From Thermoplasmata archaeon (GTDB lineage Archaea; Thermoplasmatota; Thermoplasmata; Thermoplasmatales; Thermoplasmataceae), in the NCBI GenBank assembly GCA_021804185.1, contig JAJZKL010000083.1:1-6129 (forward strand): a stretch of 6,129 bases of DNA. Reading direction: 5' to 3'. A model generated the notes under the pieces. It saw nothing but the letters and a program-made list of their open reading frames with translations. It was not told where the DNA came from and did no database searches. The translations under genes and the position numbers were made by a program. Position 1 is the first letter of the stretch. Every line of letters begins with the position of its first letter. This document shows, piece after piece, positions 1 to 6,021 of the stretch.

Positions 1-81
1 CTCTGGGAGTATAGATTCTATGCCCCCCCATGCGAAGCCGCCGATCAATCCCGCCTTGATTCCGACGACAACGTTGTCCAT
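1..81 (-). CDS. N-terminal fragment of an unidentified small-residue-rich membrane protein
   Basis: This is an open minus-strand frame that starts at an ATG (79-81) and runs off the left edge after 27 codons. The visible peptide begins MDNVVVGIKAGLIGGF and continues with a Gly-rich, Trp-containing hydrophobic stretch, which looks like the first transmembrane helix of a membrane protein. No in-frame ATG lies further upstream and no clear Shine-Dalgarno sequence precedes it. An A-rich stretch at about 106-115 (minus strand AAAAAATTAA) lies at a suitable distance for a TATA-like element of a leaderless message. It would be divergent from the transporter at 242. The plus strand is also open here, but its reading is less protein-like. 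I do not recognise the family. Confidence 0.42.
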   Translation of the reverse strand, partial: MDNVVVGIKAGLIGGFAWGGIESILPE

Positions 82-157
82 TATATTCCATGGGAGACAT
101 CTATTAATTTTTTCCTTTGCTTTTGAACAGAATATATTTTTGGCCCTGCGTACTGTA

Positions 158-175
158 ATTTCAATTAATTGAAAT
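158..175. promoter_or_regulatory. Perfect 18-bp palindrome in divergent intergenic region (candidate operator)
   Basis: ATTTCAATTAATTGAAAT is its own reverse complement over all 18 bases, centred between 166 and 167. It lies between the divergent genes starting at 81 (minus) and 242 (plus), and overlaps the AT-rich stretch AAATAAA (172-178) that could serve as a TATA-like element for the plus-strand transporter. A symmetric site in this position is what a dimeric helix-turn-helix repressor would bind. The function is inferred from symmetry and location only. Confidence 0.45.
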
Positions 176-226
176 AAAGAGATGATCCGTCCGTCTGAAG
201 AAGGTTATTTACCGAATCGTTTATCC

Positions 227-231
227 GGTGA
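227..231 (+). promoter_or_regulatory. Ribosome binding site for the EamA transporter gene
   Basis: GGTGA lies 10 bases upstream of the GTG at 242 and matches the archaeal 16S 3' tail (complement of UCACC). It supports the GTG as start. A stop codon (TAG, 236-238) lies in the same frame two codons upstream, so no longer start is possible. Another candidate TATA-like element for this gene is TTATTTA (205-211). Confidence 0.5.
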
Positions 232-241
232 CGACTAGAAA

Positions 242-1165
242 GTGACTCTCCCCCTGCAGAAAATTAGAAGATTGAACTCAGCGGCAGGTATTTCCTACGC
301 TCTTGTCGGCGGGTCGCTTTGGGGAATTTCGGGCACCGTTTCATCAATTCTCTTTTCACAGTATGGAATGCCATATCTGAGTCTTGTGACAATACGAATG
401 CTTCTTCCCGGGTTTATTTCACTTATAGTTTTCAGGCCTGTGTTCCCCAAGGGTGATTTGATTCGCTTTCTCCCGTTTTCTGTCATCGGCCTCTTCGGCG
501 TCCAGATTTTCTATCTTGCTACAATTGCATATTCCAACGCGCCTACAGCGACACTTCTCCAATACCTATTTTTTCCCATGGTAATTGCAGCGGAAGTAGC
601 TATGAAAAAGATCGGTTTCACATCGGCAATCGCAATCTCTTTGTTGCTTGCTATTTTTGGAACGTTTGAATTATCCACCGGTTATCCTTTGCAGACTTCT
701 GGAATAATCCTGAGCGAGGGAGCCCTGGTTTTAGGCCTCCTTTCTGCATTAACTGCGGCATACTACACTCTGGGAGCATCCACATTGATCAGGAAACATG
801 GCACTATACTTGTGGTTAGCTGGGGTTTTATCATAGGAGGTCTAATCTCAGTTCCATTCAGCATCGTACCAACTTTGGAATTCTTCAACAAGGTAAATCG
901 TCCTGAAATTGTACCACTCATTTTACTGATAATGTTCGTGGCAATCTTCGGTACGATCATAGCCTTCGGGCTGTACATGAAGAGCATGAATAGGATAAGT
1001 GCCACAAAAGCATCACTGGCCGGCACAATGGAACCGATTAGCGCTGCGTTATCCTCAGCACTTTTTCTTGGTATTTTCCTGACTCCTATGCAGTATGTCG
1101 GAGGAGCAATGATAATCTGTGCCATTCTAGTAGTTCAGTTCTTTTCAAGAGAAACGAGAAATTGA
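242..1165 (+). CDS. EamA/DMT-superfamily membrane transporter (putative metabolite exporter)
   Basis: This 307-residue protein is a typical ten-helix drug/metabolite transporter made of two tandem EamA repeats, split around residues 140-160. The first repeat shows the GxxWG signature in helix 1 (residues 24-28, GSLWG), an Arg in helix 2 (R52) and the family-typical segment around residues 97-112 (YSNAPTATLLQ, then a Pro in FFP). The second repeat contains the usual Lys and the Pro-Ile pair (K255, then P265-I266) before the last two helices. Family members move small molecules such as amino acids or nucleotide-type metabolites across the cytoplasmic membrane, often outward; the substrate cannot be told from sequence. 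The start is GTG, preceded by GGTGA. The gene is monocistronic as far as visible, with 211 bp before the next gene. The family assignment is secure and the direction of transport is inference. Confidence 0.9.
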   Translation: MTLPLQKIRRLNSAAGISYALVGGSLWGISGTVSSILFSQYGMPYLSLVTIRMLLPGFISLIVFRPVFPKGDLIRFLPFSVIGLFGVQIFYLATIAYSNAPTATLLQYLFFPMVIAAEVAMKKIGFTSAIAISLLLAIFGTFELSTGYPLQTSGIILSEGALVLGLLSALTAAYYTLGASTLIRKHGTILVVSWGFIIGGLISVPFSIVPTLEFFNKVNRPEIVPLILLIMFVAIFGTIIAFGLYMKSMNRISATKASLAGTMEPISAALSSALFLGIFLTPMQYVGGAMIICAILVVQFFSRETRN

Positions 1166-1205
1166 TTCCGATAAGGATTGGAAGTATAATTTCCCGTCAA
1201 ATTGC

Positions 1206-1235
1206 ATTATATTCGTTTTCAGTAATTTTCCGTTT
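1206..1235 (+). terminator. T-rich stretch after the transporter gene, possible archaeal terminator
   Basis: About 40 bases beyond the stop codon are two TTTT runs (1216-1219 and 1226-1229) and a TTT in a T-rich stretch without a stem. Archaeal RNA polymerase commonly terminates at T-rich tracts without hairpins. The runs are short, so this is a weak call. Confidence 0.3.
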
Positions 1236-1317
1236 GGATGTTTAAGATGGCAACTCACATCAGCAATGCAGGTAGGGCCTTTCAGGGAGTTACAAATGTT
1301 AGTCTGCTGGATTAAAA

Positions 1318-1328
1318 TCTTTATAATC
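1318..1328 (+). promoter_or_regulatory. TATA-box promoter of the sdh operon
   Basis: TCTTTATAATC contains TTTATAA (1320-1326), preceded by an A-rich element (ATTAAAA) in the place of a B-recognition element. With the usual archaeal spacing of about 25 bases, transcription would start near 1348-1350 and leave a leader of under 30 nt before the sdhA ATG at 1377. It is the best TATA match in the 211-bp gap between the transporter and sdhA. Confidence 0.55.
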
Positions 1329-1376
1329 GTCGAAGGTATCCAGACAATCAGCTAGCTCTAATATTAAGTGATTCTC

Positions 1377-3095
1377 ATGGCTGAGCAATATTTAAACACA
1401 GAATCGGACATTCTTATTATAGGGGCCGGTGGAGCAGGAATGAGGGCAGCTCTGGCTGCTTCAGACGCAGGCTTAAAAGTAACAGTGGTTTCCAAGTCTT
1501 TGCTTGGCAAAGCCCACACTGTTATGGCCGAAGGAGGTATAGCTGCTTCACTGGGGAATGTTGATCCGAAAGATAACTGGCAGGCTCATTTTGGCGATAT
1601 AATTGAGGAAGGCGTATACATTTCGAACTGGAGGATGGCAGAGATTCTCGCAAAGGAAGCTCCCCAGAGGGTATACGAATTGGAGAGGTACGGGGCATTA
1701 TTTGACAGAACGCCAGACGGGCGAATTCTTCAGAGAGCCTTCGGTGGTCATTCTTACAGGAGGTTATGCCACGTAGGTGACAGAACCGGTCTGGAGATCA
1801 TACGCACCCTTGAAGATCAGGTTATTCACAGGCAGAATGTCAAGATTATTGACGAACTGTATATAACAAGCCTTTTGAAGAAGGATGGAAAAGTTATCGG
1901 AGCTATCGGTTTAAAAATGGACAAGGGAGAGTTCCATTGCTTCAAAGCCAAGGCAGTTGTACTAGCAACTGGTGGTTGCGGAAGAGTATACAAGATAACG
2001 TCCAACTCGTGGGAATCCACCGGAGACGGTCTCGGACTTGCTTACAGAGTAGGTGCCAAGCTTCAGGACATGGAAATGATACAGTTCCATCCAACAGGTA
2101 TGGTCTATCCGCCTGGCGTAAAGGGATTACTTGTTACAGAGGGAGTTCGTGGAGAAGGTGGTATACTCTATAACAGTAAGATGGAAAGATTCATGGAAAG
2201 ATACTCACCTCAGAAAAAAGAACTGGATGCAAGAGACGTAGTTGCGAGGGCAAACTACGCTGAAATTCAGGAGGGAAGGGGAACAGAGCACGGGGGAGTT
2301 TACCTGGATATATCATACAAAGGGGCTGATTTTGTAAAACAGAAGCTTCCCAGCATGTATATGCAGTTCATGGAATTCGCAGGAGTGGACATAACGAAGG
2401 AAAAAATGGAAGTTGCTCCGACAACACATTACCAGATGGGTGGCGTTAGGGTTGATCCTGACACTGGCATGACGGATGTCAAGGGCCTTTTTGCGGCCGG
2501 AGAGATCGCGTGTGGATTGCACGGTGCCAACAGGCTTGGCGGAAACTCACTTGCAGATATTCTCGTCTTCGGAAAGAGAACCGGTGAGGGTGCCACAGAT
2601 TATGCCAAAACTGCCGAACTTGTGGAAGTGCGGGAAGAGGACATCCAGAATGAAATCTCCAGGGTACTCTCTTTCCTGAAACCGGATGGAATCAATGCCT
2701 ATGACCTCATCGATGAACTCACCTCAACTATGTCTGATAATGTCGGAATTGTCAGGGAACCCGATCGCCTGAACATAGCACTAGCTAAAATACTTGAATT
2801 GAAGGAAAAATACCCTAAAGTATCAGCTCCAGGAGGACGAAAATACAACCATGGACTTCTTGCGGCAATGGAACTTAGCAATATGCTCGTGGCGACAGAA
2901 GCAATTGTCCGTTCTGCAATAATGAGACCTGAAAGCAGGGGCGCCCACACAAGGAAGGATTTTCCAAAGAAGGACCGGGCATGGCTGAAAAACATACTAT
3001 GCAGCGATGTGGGTGGAGAAATGAAATTGGATACTGAGCCTGTCCCAACAATACCTGCTGAATTAATGGAACTTGTCAAGCAGGAGGTCTATTAA
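1377..3095 (+). CDS. sdhA: Succinate dehydrogenase flavoprotein subunit
   Basis: This is the catalytic subunit of complex II, oxidising succinate to fumarate on the cytoplasmic face and passing two electrons to SdhB. From the ATG at 1377 it has 572 residues, a normal family length. The Rossmann FAD motif GAGGAG is at 16-21. His47 in KAHTVMAEGGI is the histidine that carries covalent 8-alpha-N3 FAD in this family. Active-site residues are present: His238 (FHPTG), Arg286 (DARDVVAR, the proton-shuttle arginine), His351 (THYQMGG), Glu376 (GEI) and Arg386 (GANRLGGNS). The C-terminal domain keeps RPESRGAHTRKDFP (517-530). A GTG at 1368 would add three residues. I prefer 1377 because GTGATT at 1368-1373 could serve as a short ribosome binding site for it and nothing similar precedes 1368. 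Covalent-His retention argues against L-aspartate oxidase (NadB). Together with sdhB and sdhC downstream the identity is firm; fumarate reductase activity cannot be excluded from sequence. Confidence 0.96.
   Translation: MAEQYLNTESDILIIGAGGAGMRAALAASDAGLKVTVVSKSLLGKAHTVMAEGGIAASLGNVDPKDNWQAHFGDIIEEGVYISNWRMAEILAKEAPQRVYELERYGALFDRTPDGRILQRAFGGHSYRRLCHVGDRTGLEIIRTLEDQVIHRQNVKIIDELYITSLLKKDGKVIGAIGLKMDKGEFHCFKAKAVVLATGGCGRVYKITSNSWESTGDGLGLAYRVGAKLQDMEMIQFHPTGMVYPPGVKGLLVTEGVRGEGGILYNSKMERFMERYSPQKKELDARDVVARANYAEIQEGRGTEHGGVYLDISYKGADFVKQKLPSMYMQFMEFAGVDITKEKMEVAPTTHYQMGGVRVDPDTGMTDVKGLFAAGEIACGLHGANRLGGNSLADILVFGKRTGEGATDYAKTAELVEVREEDIQNEISRVLSFLKPDGINAYDLIDELTSTMSDNVGIVREPDRLNIALAKILELKEKYPKVSAPGGRKYNHGLLAAMELSNMLVATEAIVRSAIMRPESRGAHTRKDFPKKDRAWLKNILCSDVGGEMKLDTEPVPTIPAELMELVKQEVY
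3082..3088 (+). promoter_or_regulatory. Strong Shine-Dalgarno site for sdhB inside the sdhA 3' end
   Basis: AGGAGGT lies 6 bases before the sdhB ATG at 3095 and is encoded within the last codons of sdhA. It fixes the sdhB start and fits translation of sdhB from an operon message, with sdhA stop and sdhB start sharing one base (TAATG). Confidence 0.8.
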
Positions 3096-3847
3096 TGGAA
3101 GAAAAAATTATTTTAAATATCTATAGGCAGGACCCATCTATCGAACAAAAAGGGCAACTCCAGAAATTTGAGGTACCATATGTCGACGGGATGGTAGTTC
3201 TTGACGCTGTCAGGTATGTTCAGGAGAAACTGGACACAACACTTGCCATAAGGTGGAATTGCAAGGCTGCAAAATGCGGATCCTGCTCTGCCGAGATTAA
3301 TGGAATGCCGAGACTGATGTGCAAGACCCGGGTGGATACGGTTGGGCACAACATCACTGTTACACCAATGGGTGCATTTCCTCTCATTAAGGATCTTGTA
3401 ACAGACGTCGGTGAGAACTGGGAAATCCTGAGAAAGATCCCCAAATTCACTCCCAGGGAAGATATGGAATCTCCATGGAAAATGCAGCAGATGGACGTCG
3501 AAAGATCAAAAGAATTCAGAAAGTGCATTGAATGTTTTCTCTGTCAGGATGTATGCCACGTGATCAGGGAACATTCAACACCATACTTCGGACCACGGCA
3601 TGTTGTCAAGGCTGCATCAATGGATATGCATCCTCTGGACTCTGAAGATAGGTCCAGAATGCTGGATCAGGTTGGCGGACTGGGCTTCTGCAATATAACG
3701 AAATGCTGTCAGGATGTCTGCCCGGAACACATTCATATCACGGATAACGCCATAATACAGGAGAAGGAAAGGGCAGTCGACAACTTCTACGACCCGCTTG
3801 CCAGGCTTATTAAGAGGAAAAAAACAAAAGAAAGGAGTGTTGCATAA
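3095..3847 (+). CDS. sdhB: Succinate dehydrogenase iron-sulfur subunit
   Basis: This subunit relays electrons from the SdhA flavin to the membrane quinone site. At 250 residues it has the usual length. The N-terminal ferredoxin-like domain binds [2Fe-2S] through Cys56, Cys61, Cys64 and Cys76 (C-x4-C-x2-C-x11-C). The C-terminal domain has C144-x2-C147-x2-C150-x3-C154 and then C199-x5-C205-x3-C209-P, matching the [4Fe-4S] and [3Fe-4S] ligand pattern of bacterial SdhB. Thr202 occupies the position where a Cys would turn the [3Fe-4S] into [4Fe-4S], so the standard three-cluster set is expected. An additional Cys204 sits beside Cys205. The tail (CPEHIHITDNAI, then KERAVDNFYDP) is of the type I associate with actinobacterial and haloarchaeal SdhB proteins. 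The ATG overlaps the sdhA stop by one base, indicating translational coupling. The last 15 residues are very basic. Confidence 0.95.
   Translation: MEEKIILNIYRQDPSIEQKGQLQKFEVPYVDGMVVLDAVRYVQEKLDTTLAIRWNCKAAKCGSCSAEINGMPRLMCKTRVDTVGHNITVTPMGAFPLIKDLVTDVGENWEILRKIPKFTPREDMESPWKMQQMDVERSKEFRKCIECFLCQDVCHVIREHSTPYFGPRHVVKAASMDMHPLDSEDRSRMLDQVGGLGFCNITKCCQDVCPEHIHITDNAIIQEKERAVDNFYDPLARLIKRKKTKERSVA
3831..3839 (+). promoter_or_regulatory. Ribosome binding site for sdhC
   Basis: AAAGGAGTG lies within the end of sdhB, with its GGAG ending 10 bases before the sdhC ATG at 3848. The start codon follows the sdhB TAA directly, with no intervening base, so this site supports coupled translation from the same message. 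Confidence 0.65.
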
Positions 3848-4564
3848 ATGATATCAAATGACCCAAAACAGAAAACAAACAGAGCAATGACCCGGCTCAT
3901 ACCTTCGGAATTCCTGGAACTTAACTGGAGGGTTGGAACGTTTATTCTCATGATAGTTCTCGGAATATACTTAATGATGATTTACCCAATGACCGATCAG
4001 GTAAATGGACTCATCGATCCGTTCTATTCCCCAACGGTCCTGATACTTCCGTTCATCGGTCTTTTCAGGCTCACGTGTTATGCTTACAGGAAAGATTACC
4101 ACAGGCATATCTTCAATCATCCAAGAGCTTGTGAGATCGGTTTCAGAGCGGAAACAAAGGGAAGAGAATATACTGGAGAAACAAGGTTATTCAGAATTGA
4201 GAATCTGCACAGGTGGTTTATGTATTTCGCCGTTCTGATACTTCCATTCTTTTTCTATGACATATATCTTGCAATAGTTACCGAAGGAGGAATCACACTT
4301 GGCATAGTTCTTCTTGGAATAAATGCCATATTTGTGACGCTTTACACCCTGTCATGCCATGCGGTGAGACACCTTATCGGTGGAAACACCGACTGCTTCA
4401 GTTGCAAACATAATGTCAGGCAGAAACTGTTCAGTGGCCAGACAAAGATGAACCTGCACCATGAAACACTCGCATGGATTAGTCTTACCATGTTCTTCCT
4501 CGTCGACCTGTACATCAGGGGGCTGCAGGCTGGAGTCCTGCCCAATATAATGCTGATACACTGA
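3848..4564 (+). CDS. sdhC: Succinate dehydrogenase membrane anchor, five-helix Cys/His-rich SdhC
   Basis: This is the membrane subunit of complex II, expected to hold SdhAB at the membrane and form the quinone site. It has 238 residues with about five hydrophobic helices: 30-49, 61-78, 122-143, 148-170 and 206-224. Cys and His residues cluster at helix ends and in loops: Cys77, His85, His87, His91, Cys95, His121, Cys170, His171, His175, Cys183, Cys186, His188, His204 and His205. Helix 1 has no His and helix 2 has none inside the membrane, which does not fit the di-heme type-B anchor that needs axial histidines from four helices. Segments such as LTCYAYRKDYHR, YTGETR and LAWISL resemble, from memory, the actinobacterial Sdh1 anchor (mycobacterial Rv0249c type), reported to carry a membrane-embedded Rieske-type cluster. 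The gene abuts sdhB. Function as the SDH anchor is secure by position; the cofactor is inferred. Confidence 0.9.
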   Translation: MISNDPKQKTNRAMTRLIPSEFLELNWRVGTFILMIVLGIYLMMIYPMTDQVNGLIDPFYSPTVLILPFIGLFRLTCYAYRKDYHRHIFNHPRACEIGFRAETKGREYTGETRLFRIENLHRWFMYFAVLILPFFFYDIYLAIVTEGGITLGIVLLGINAIFVTLYTLSCHAVRHLIGGNTDCFSCKHNVRQKLFSGQTKMNLHHETLAWISLTMFFLVDLYIRGLQAGVLPNIMLIH

Positions 4565-4569
4565 GGTGA
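4563..4569 (+). promoter_or_regulatory. Shine-Dalgarno site choosing the start of the small operon-terminal gene
   Basis: GAGGTGA overlaps the sdhC stop codon (TGA, 4562-4564) and is an excellent match to the archaeal 16S tail. It touches the ATG at 4570 with no spacing but lies 6 bases from the ATG at 4576, so it favours the second ATG as the true start. Confidence 0.7.
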
Positions 4570-4575
4570 ATGAAA

Positions 4576-4752
4576 ATGGCAAAAAGAAATCTTAGCAGTG
4601 TGAGATATCCGCTTTTCTTCGCAGGAATTTTTCTGATAGAACTAGGTGGGTTACTTTTCCACTTCCTGAAGATACCGTTAGTCGATGTGGCAGTATTCGC
4701 GGCACTGGGGTTTTTAATTTACTTCCTTTCCATAGCAGTGCCGTGGTCCTGA
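4576..4752 (+). CDS. Small two-helix membrane protein, putative fourth subunit of succinate dehydrogenase (SdhD/SdhF-like position)
   Basis: This 58-residue protein (60 if started at the ATG at 4570) has a short basic N-terminus (MAKRN) followed by two hydrophobic helices, roughly residues 11-30 and 35-54, ending in a Pro-Trp-Ser tail. It starts 11 bases after the sdhC stop with its Shine-Dalgarno overlapping that stop, so it is the fourth gene of the sdh operon. It has one His (His29, helix 1) and no Cys, so it offers little for cofactor binding. By position it is a candidate SdhD, or an analogue of the one-helix accessory subunit SdhF described in the mycobacterial complex. I do not recognise sequence similarity to either, so the role is inferred from operon position and membrane character. 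Its last 34 bases overlap the oppositely oriented DedA gene. Confidence 0.75.
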   Translation: MAKRNLSSVRYPLFFAGIFLIELGGLLFHFLKIPLVDVAVFAALGFLIYFLSIAVPWS

Positions 4753-5417
4753 GCCTTTTTCTCTTTTAATTTTTTAATCCTATTTCTTTTCTTGAATTCT
4801 GTACTGAGCCACCATATAACTATTGCCGCGCCGACTATCAGAGCCACAATTGTCAGTTCATCGAAGAATCCAAGAATTTGTTCCCAGTGCGGTCCCAGAA
4901 TGTACCCGAAATATATCAGGATCGAATCCCAGATCAAGGAACCAACGAATGTAAGCGCAATAAAATGTATGCGGTTCATTTTTGCTATCCCGGCAGGTAT
5001 GGAAATGAATGTCCTGAAAATAGGGGTCAGGCGCGTGAAAAAAACCGATAGTGCCCCGTATTTCTCGAACCATACCTGAGTTTTATTTATGGACTTCTTG
5101 TCAAGGAAGAAGAATTTCCCGTATTTCAGGATCACCGGGATTCCGCCATAGTCACCAAGCATGTAGGCAAGGTAAGCCCCTACCACGTTACCAATGGTTC
5201 CGGCCATCAACAGCACAATAAATCCGGGAATGCCTAAAACAGGTCCAAGAGTATTGGAAAAAACCAGATAGCCTCCAAAGGCCATGATAACCTCAGAAGG
5301 TATAGGCAGGAGGGCACCCTCCATAACCATCAGCAGAAATATTCCCGGATAACCGAGTTCAGTAATAACATGCAAGATAAAATTCGAAATTATTGTTGCA
5401 ATACCGATACTAAACAC
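4719..5417 (-). CDS. DedA-family (SNARE-associated/VTT domain) membrane protein
   Basis: This 232-residue integral membrane protein shows the DedA signatures: E33 with the re-entrant motif PIPSE (38-42), the second motif FFTRLTPIFRTFISIPAG (126-143, with Arg129 and Arg135) followed by Met147, then W163 and GYILG (171-175). Bacterial members include undecaprenyl-phosphate flippases (UptA). In an archaeon a role in recycling polyprenyl or dolichyl phosphate or in lipid translocation is plausible but inferred. The C-terminal 25 residues are a Lys/Arg-rich cytoplasmic tail. The start is a GTG at 5417 without a Shine-Dalgarno; a TATA box centred about 24 bases upstream makes this a good leaderless start. 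It lies downstream of the dCMP deaminase on the same strand, 35 bp away, but with its own promoter. The 3' end overlaps the operon-terminal small gene by 34 bp, tail to tail. Confidence 0.9.
   Translation of the reverse strand: MFSIGIATIISNFILHVITELGYPGIFLLMVMEGALLPIPSEVIMAFGGYLVFSNTLGPVLGIPGFIVLLMAGTIGNVVGAYLAYMLGDYGGIPVILKYGKFFFLDKKSINKTQVWFEKYGALSVFFTRLTPIFRTFISIPAGIAKMNRIHFIALTFVGSLIWDSILIYFGYILGPHWEQILGFFDELTIVALIVGAAIVIWWLSTEFKKRNRIKKLKEKKAQDHGTAMERK
4756..4790 (+). terminator. T-rich terminator candidate of the sdh operon, inside the DedA coding region
   Basis: Starting 4 bases after the last sdh-operon stop codon are T runs at 4756-4760 (five), 4764-4767 (four), 4770-4775 (six) and 4787-4790 (four). 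This is the kind of T-rich tract at which archaeal RNA polymerase stops. The same bases on the other strand encode the Lys-rich tail of the DedA protein, so part of the T-richness is explained by Lys codons; termination is inferred from position and run length. Confidence 0.5.
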
Positions 5418-5437
5418 TTGAGGTTAATGAGTGATTC

Positions 5438-5444
5438 TTATAAA
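5438..5444 (-). promoter_or_regulatory. TATA box for the DedA gene
   Basis: On the minus strand this reads TTTATAA, centred about 24 bases upstream of the GTG at 5417. That spacing places the transcription start at or within a base or two of the start codon, giving a leaderless message. The box sits in the 35-bp gap right after the dCMP deaminase stop codon. Confidence 0.55.
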
Positions 5445-5452
5445 TAAATTGT

Positions 5453-5974
5453 TTAATCACTGCCGGGTGGTTGCAGGTAAAAATCTCCAAGCATAATCCT
5501 GACCTCTTCCTGAGGCAGCTCGAAGCGGCGTTTCTTAATGGTGCTTTCCATCAGCATCAATTCCGATAGCTCATCTGGATATCCCTGTGCGAAAATTACC
5601 TCTCTGATCTGAGAATTCATTAACATTTTAGAGCAGACAACGCAAGGGTGCGTTGTGATATAAATTACTGAATCTCTTATGCTCACTCCGTGAACCGCTG
5701 CCTGTATTATTGCATTCTGCTCTGCGTGGAGCCCCCTGCATAATTCATGTCTTTCACCGGAGGGGACATTTAATTCATCGCGAATACATCCGACTACATC
5801 ACAGTGGACAGTTCCGGACGGTGGACCATTATAACCTGTAGCTAGAACGTTCTTGTCCTTAACGATTACCGCCCCGACCTTCCTTCTTGTACAGTTTGAT
5901 CTTGATGCAGCAAGAAATGCCATTCTCATGAAATATTGATCCCATGATGGGCGGGTGTCAAGCATGTTAAGCAT
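5453..5974 (-). CDS. Deoxycytidylate (dCMP) deaminase, ComEB-like cytidine/deoxycytidylate deaminase family
   Basis: The enzyme converts dCMP to dUMP, the precursor for thymidylate synthesis, in the cytoplasm. The 173-residue protein starts with the family-typical [12 protein letters not shown] (8-19). It carries the zinc site: His83 and catalytic Glu85 in HAEQNAI, with Cys111 and Cys114 in PCVVC. A Cys-rich insert before the HAE motif (Cys58, Cys63, Cys79 and nearby His residues) is typical of dCMP deaminases, in some of which it binds a second structural zinc. TGYNGPPSG (46-54) forms part of the substrate region. Two starts are possible. The ATG at 5974 gives the longest protein. The ATG at 5965 (three residues shorter) lies about 27 bases from the TTATTAA box and fits a leaderless message better; neither has a Shine-Dalgarno. 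Function is secure at family level; CMP or related substrates cannot be ruled out. Confidence 0.93.
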   Translation of the reverse strand: MLNMLDTRPSWDQYFMRMAFLAASRSNCTRRKVGAVIVKDKNVLATGYNGPPSGTVHCDVVGCIRDELNVPSGERHELCRGLHAEQNAIIQAAVHGVSIRDSVIYITTHPCVVCSKMLMNSQIREVIFAQGYPDELSELMLMESTIKKRRFELPQEEVRIMLGDFYLQPPGSD

Positions 5975-5988
5975 AAGTTGACAGTGGA

Positions 5989-5995
5989 TTAATAA
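5989..5995 (-). promoter_or_regulatory. TATA-like element for the dCMP deaminase gene
   Basis: The minus strand reads TTATTAA, centred at 5992. It is 27 bases from the ATG at 5965 and only 18 from the ATG at 5974. The typical archaeal distance therefore suggests transcription starting near 5965-5967 and a leaderless message beginning at the second ATG. Confidence 0.4.
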
Positions 5996-6021
5996 GGTTT
6001 TGAATGGCCATCTATAACTAC

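Noticed and set aside
1..126. Plus-strand open frame running from the left edge to a TGA at 124-126
   Set aside because: It is open for 41 codons, but its composition is less protein-like than the minus-strand membrane reading, and the divergent arrangement around the palindrome fits better.
763..1125. 120-codon minus-strand ORF opposite the EamA transporter
   Set aside because: It is the mirror image of hydrophobic helices of a well-supported transporter gene; no promoter or ribosome binding site.
1238..1315. A 25-codon plus-strand ORF in the gap before sdhA (MFKMATHISN...)
   Set aside because: It has no ribosome binding site, lies in the T-rich tail of the transporter gene, and its stop codon falls inside the sdhA promoter region; no coding signature.
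1350..1357. AGCTAGCT palindrome near the expected sdh transcription start
   Set aside because: Only 8 bp, a common chance event, with no flanking extension.
2699..3079. 126-codon minus-strand ORF inside sdhA
   Set aside because: It is antisense to the conserved C-terminal domain of SdhA; Ser/Ile-rich composition is typical of a shadow frame.
4792..5079. 95-codon plus-strand ORF opposite the DedA gene
   Set aside because: It lies wholly antisense to a gene with clear DedA motifs and has no ribosome binding site or recognisable protein features.
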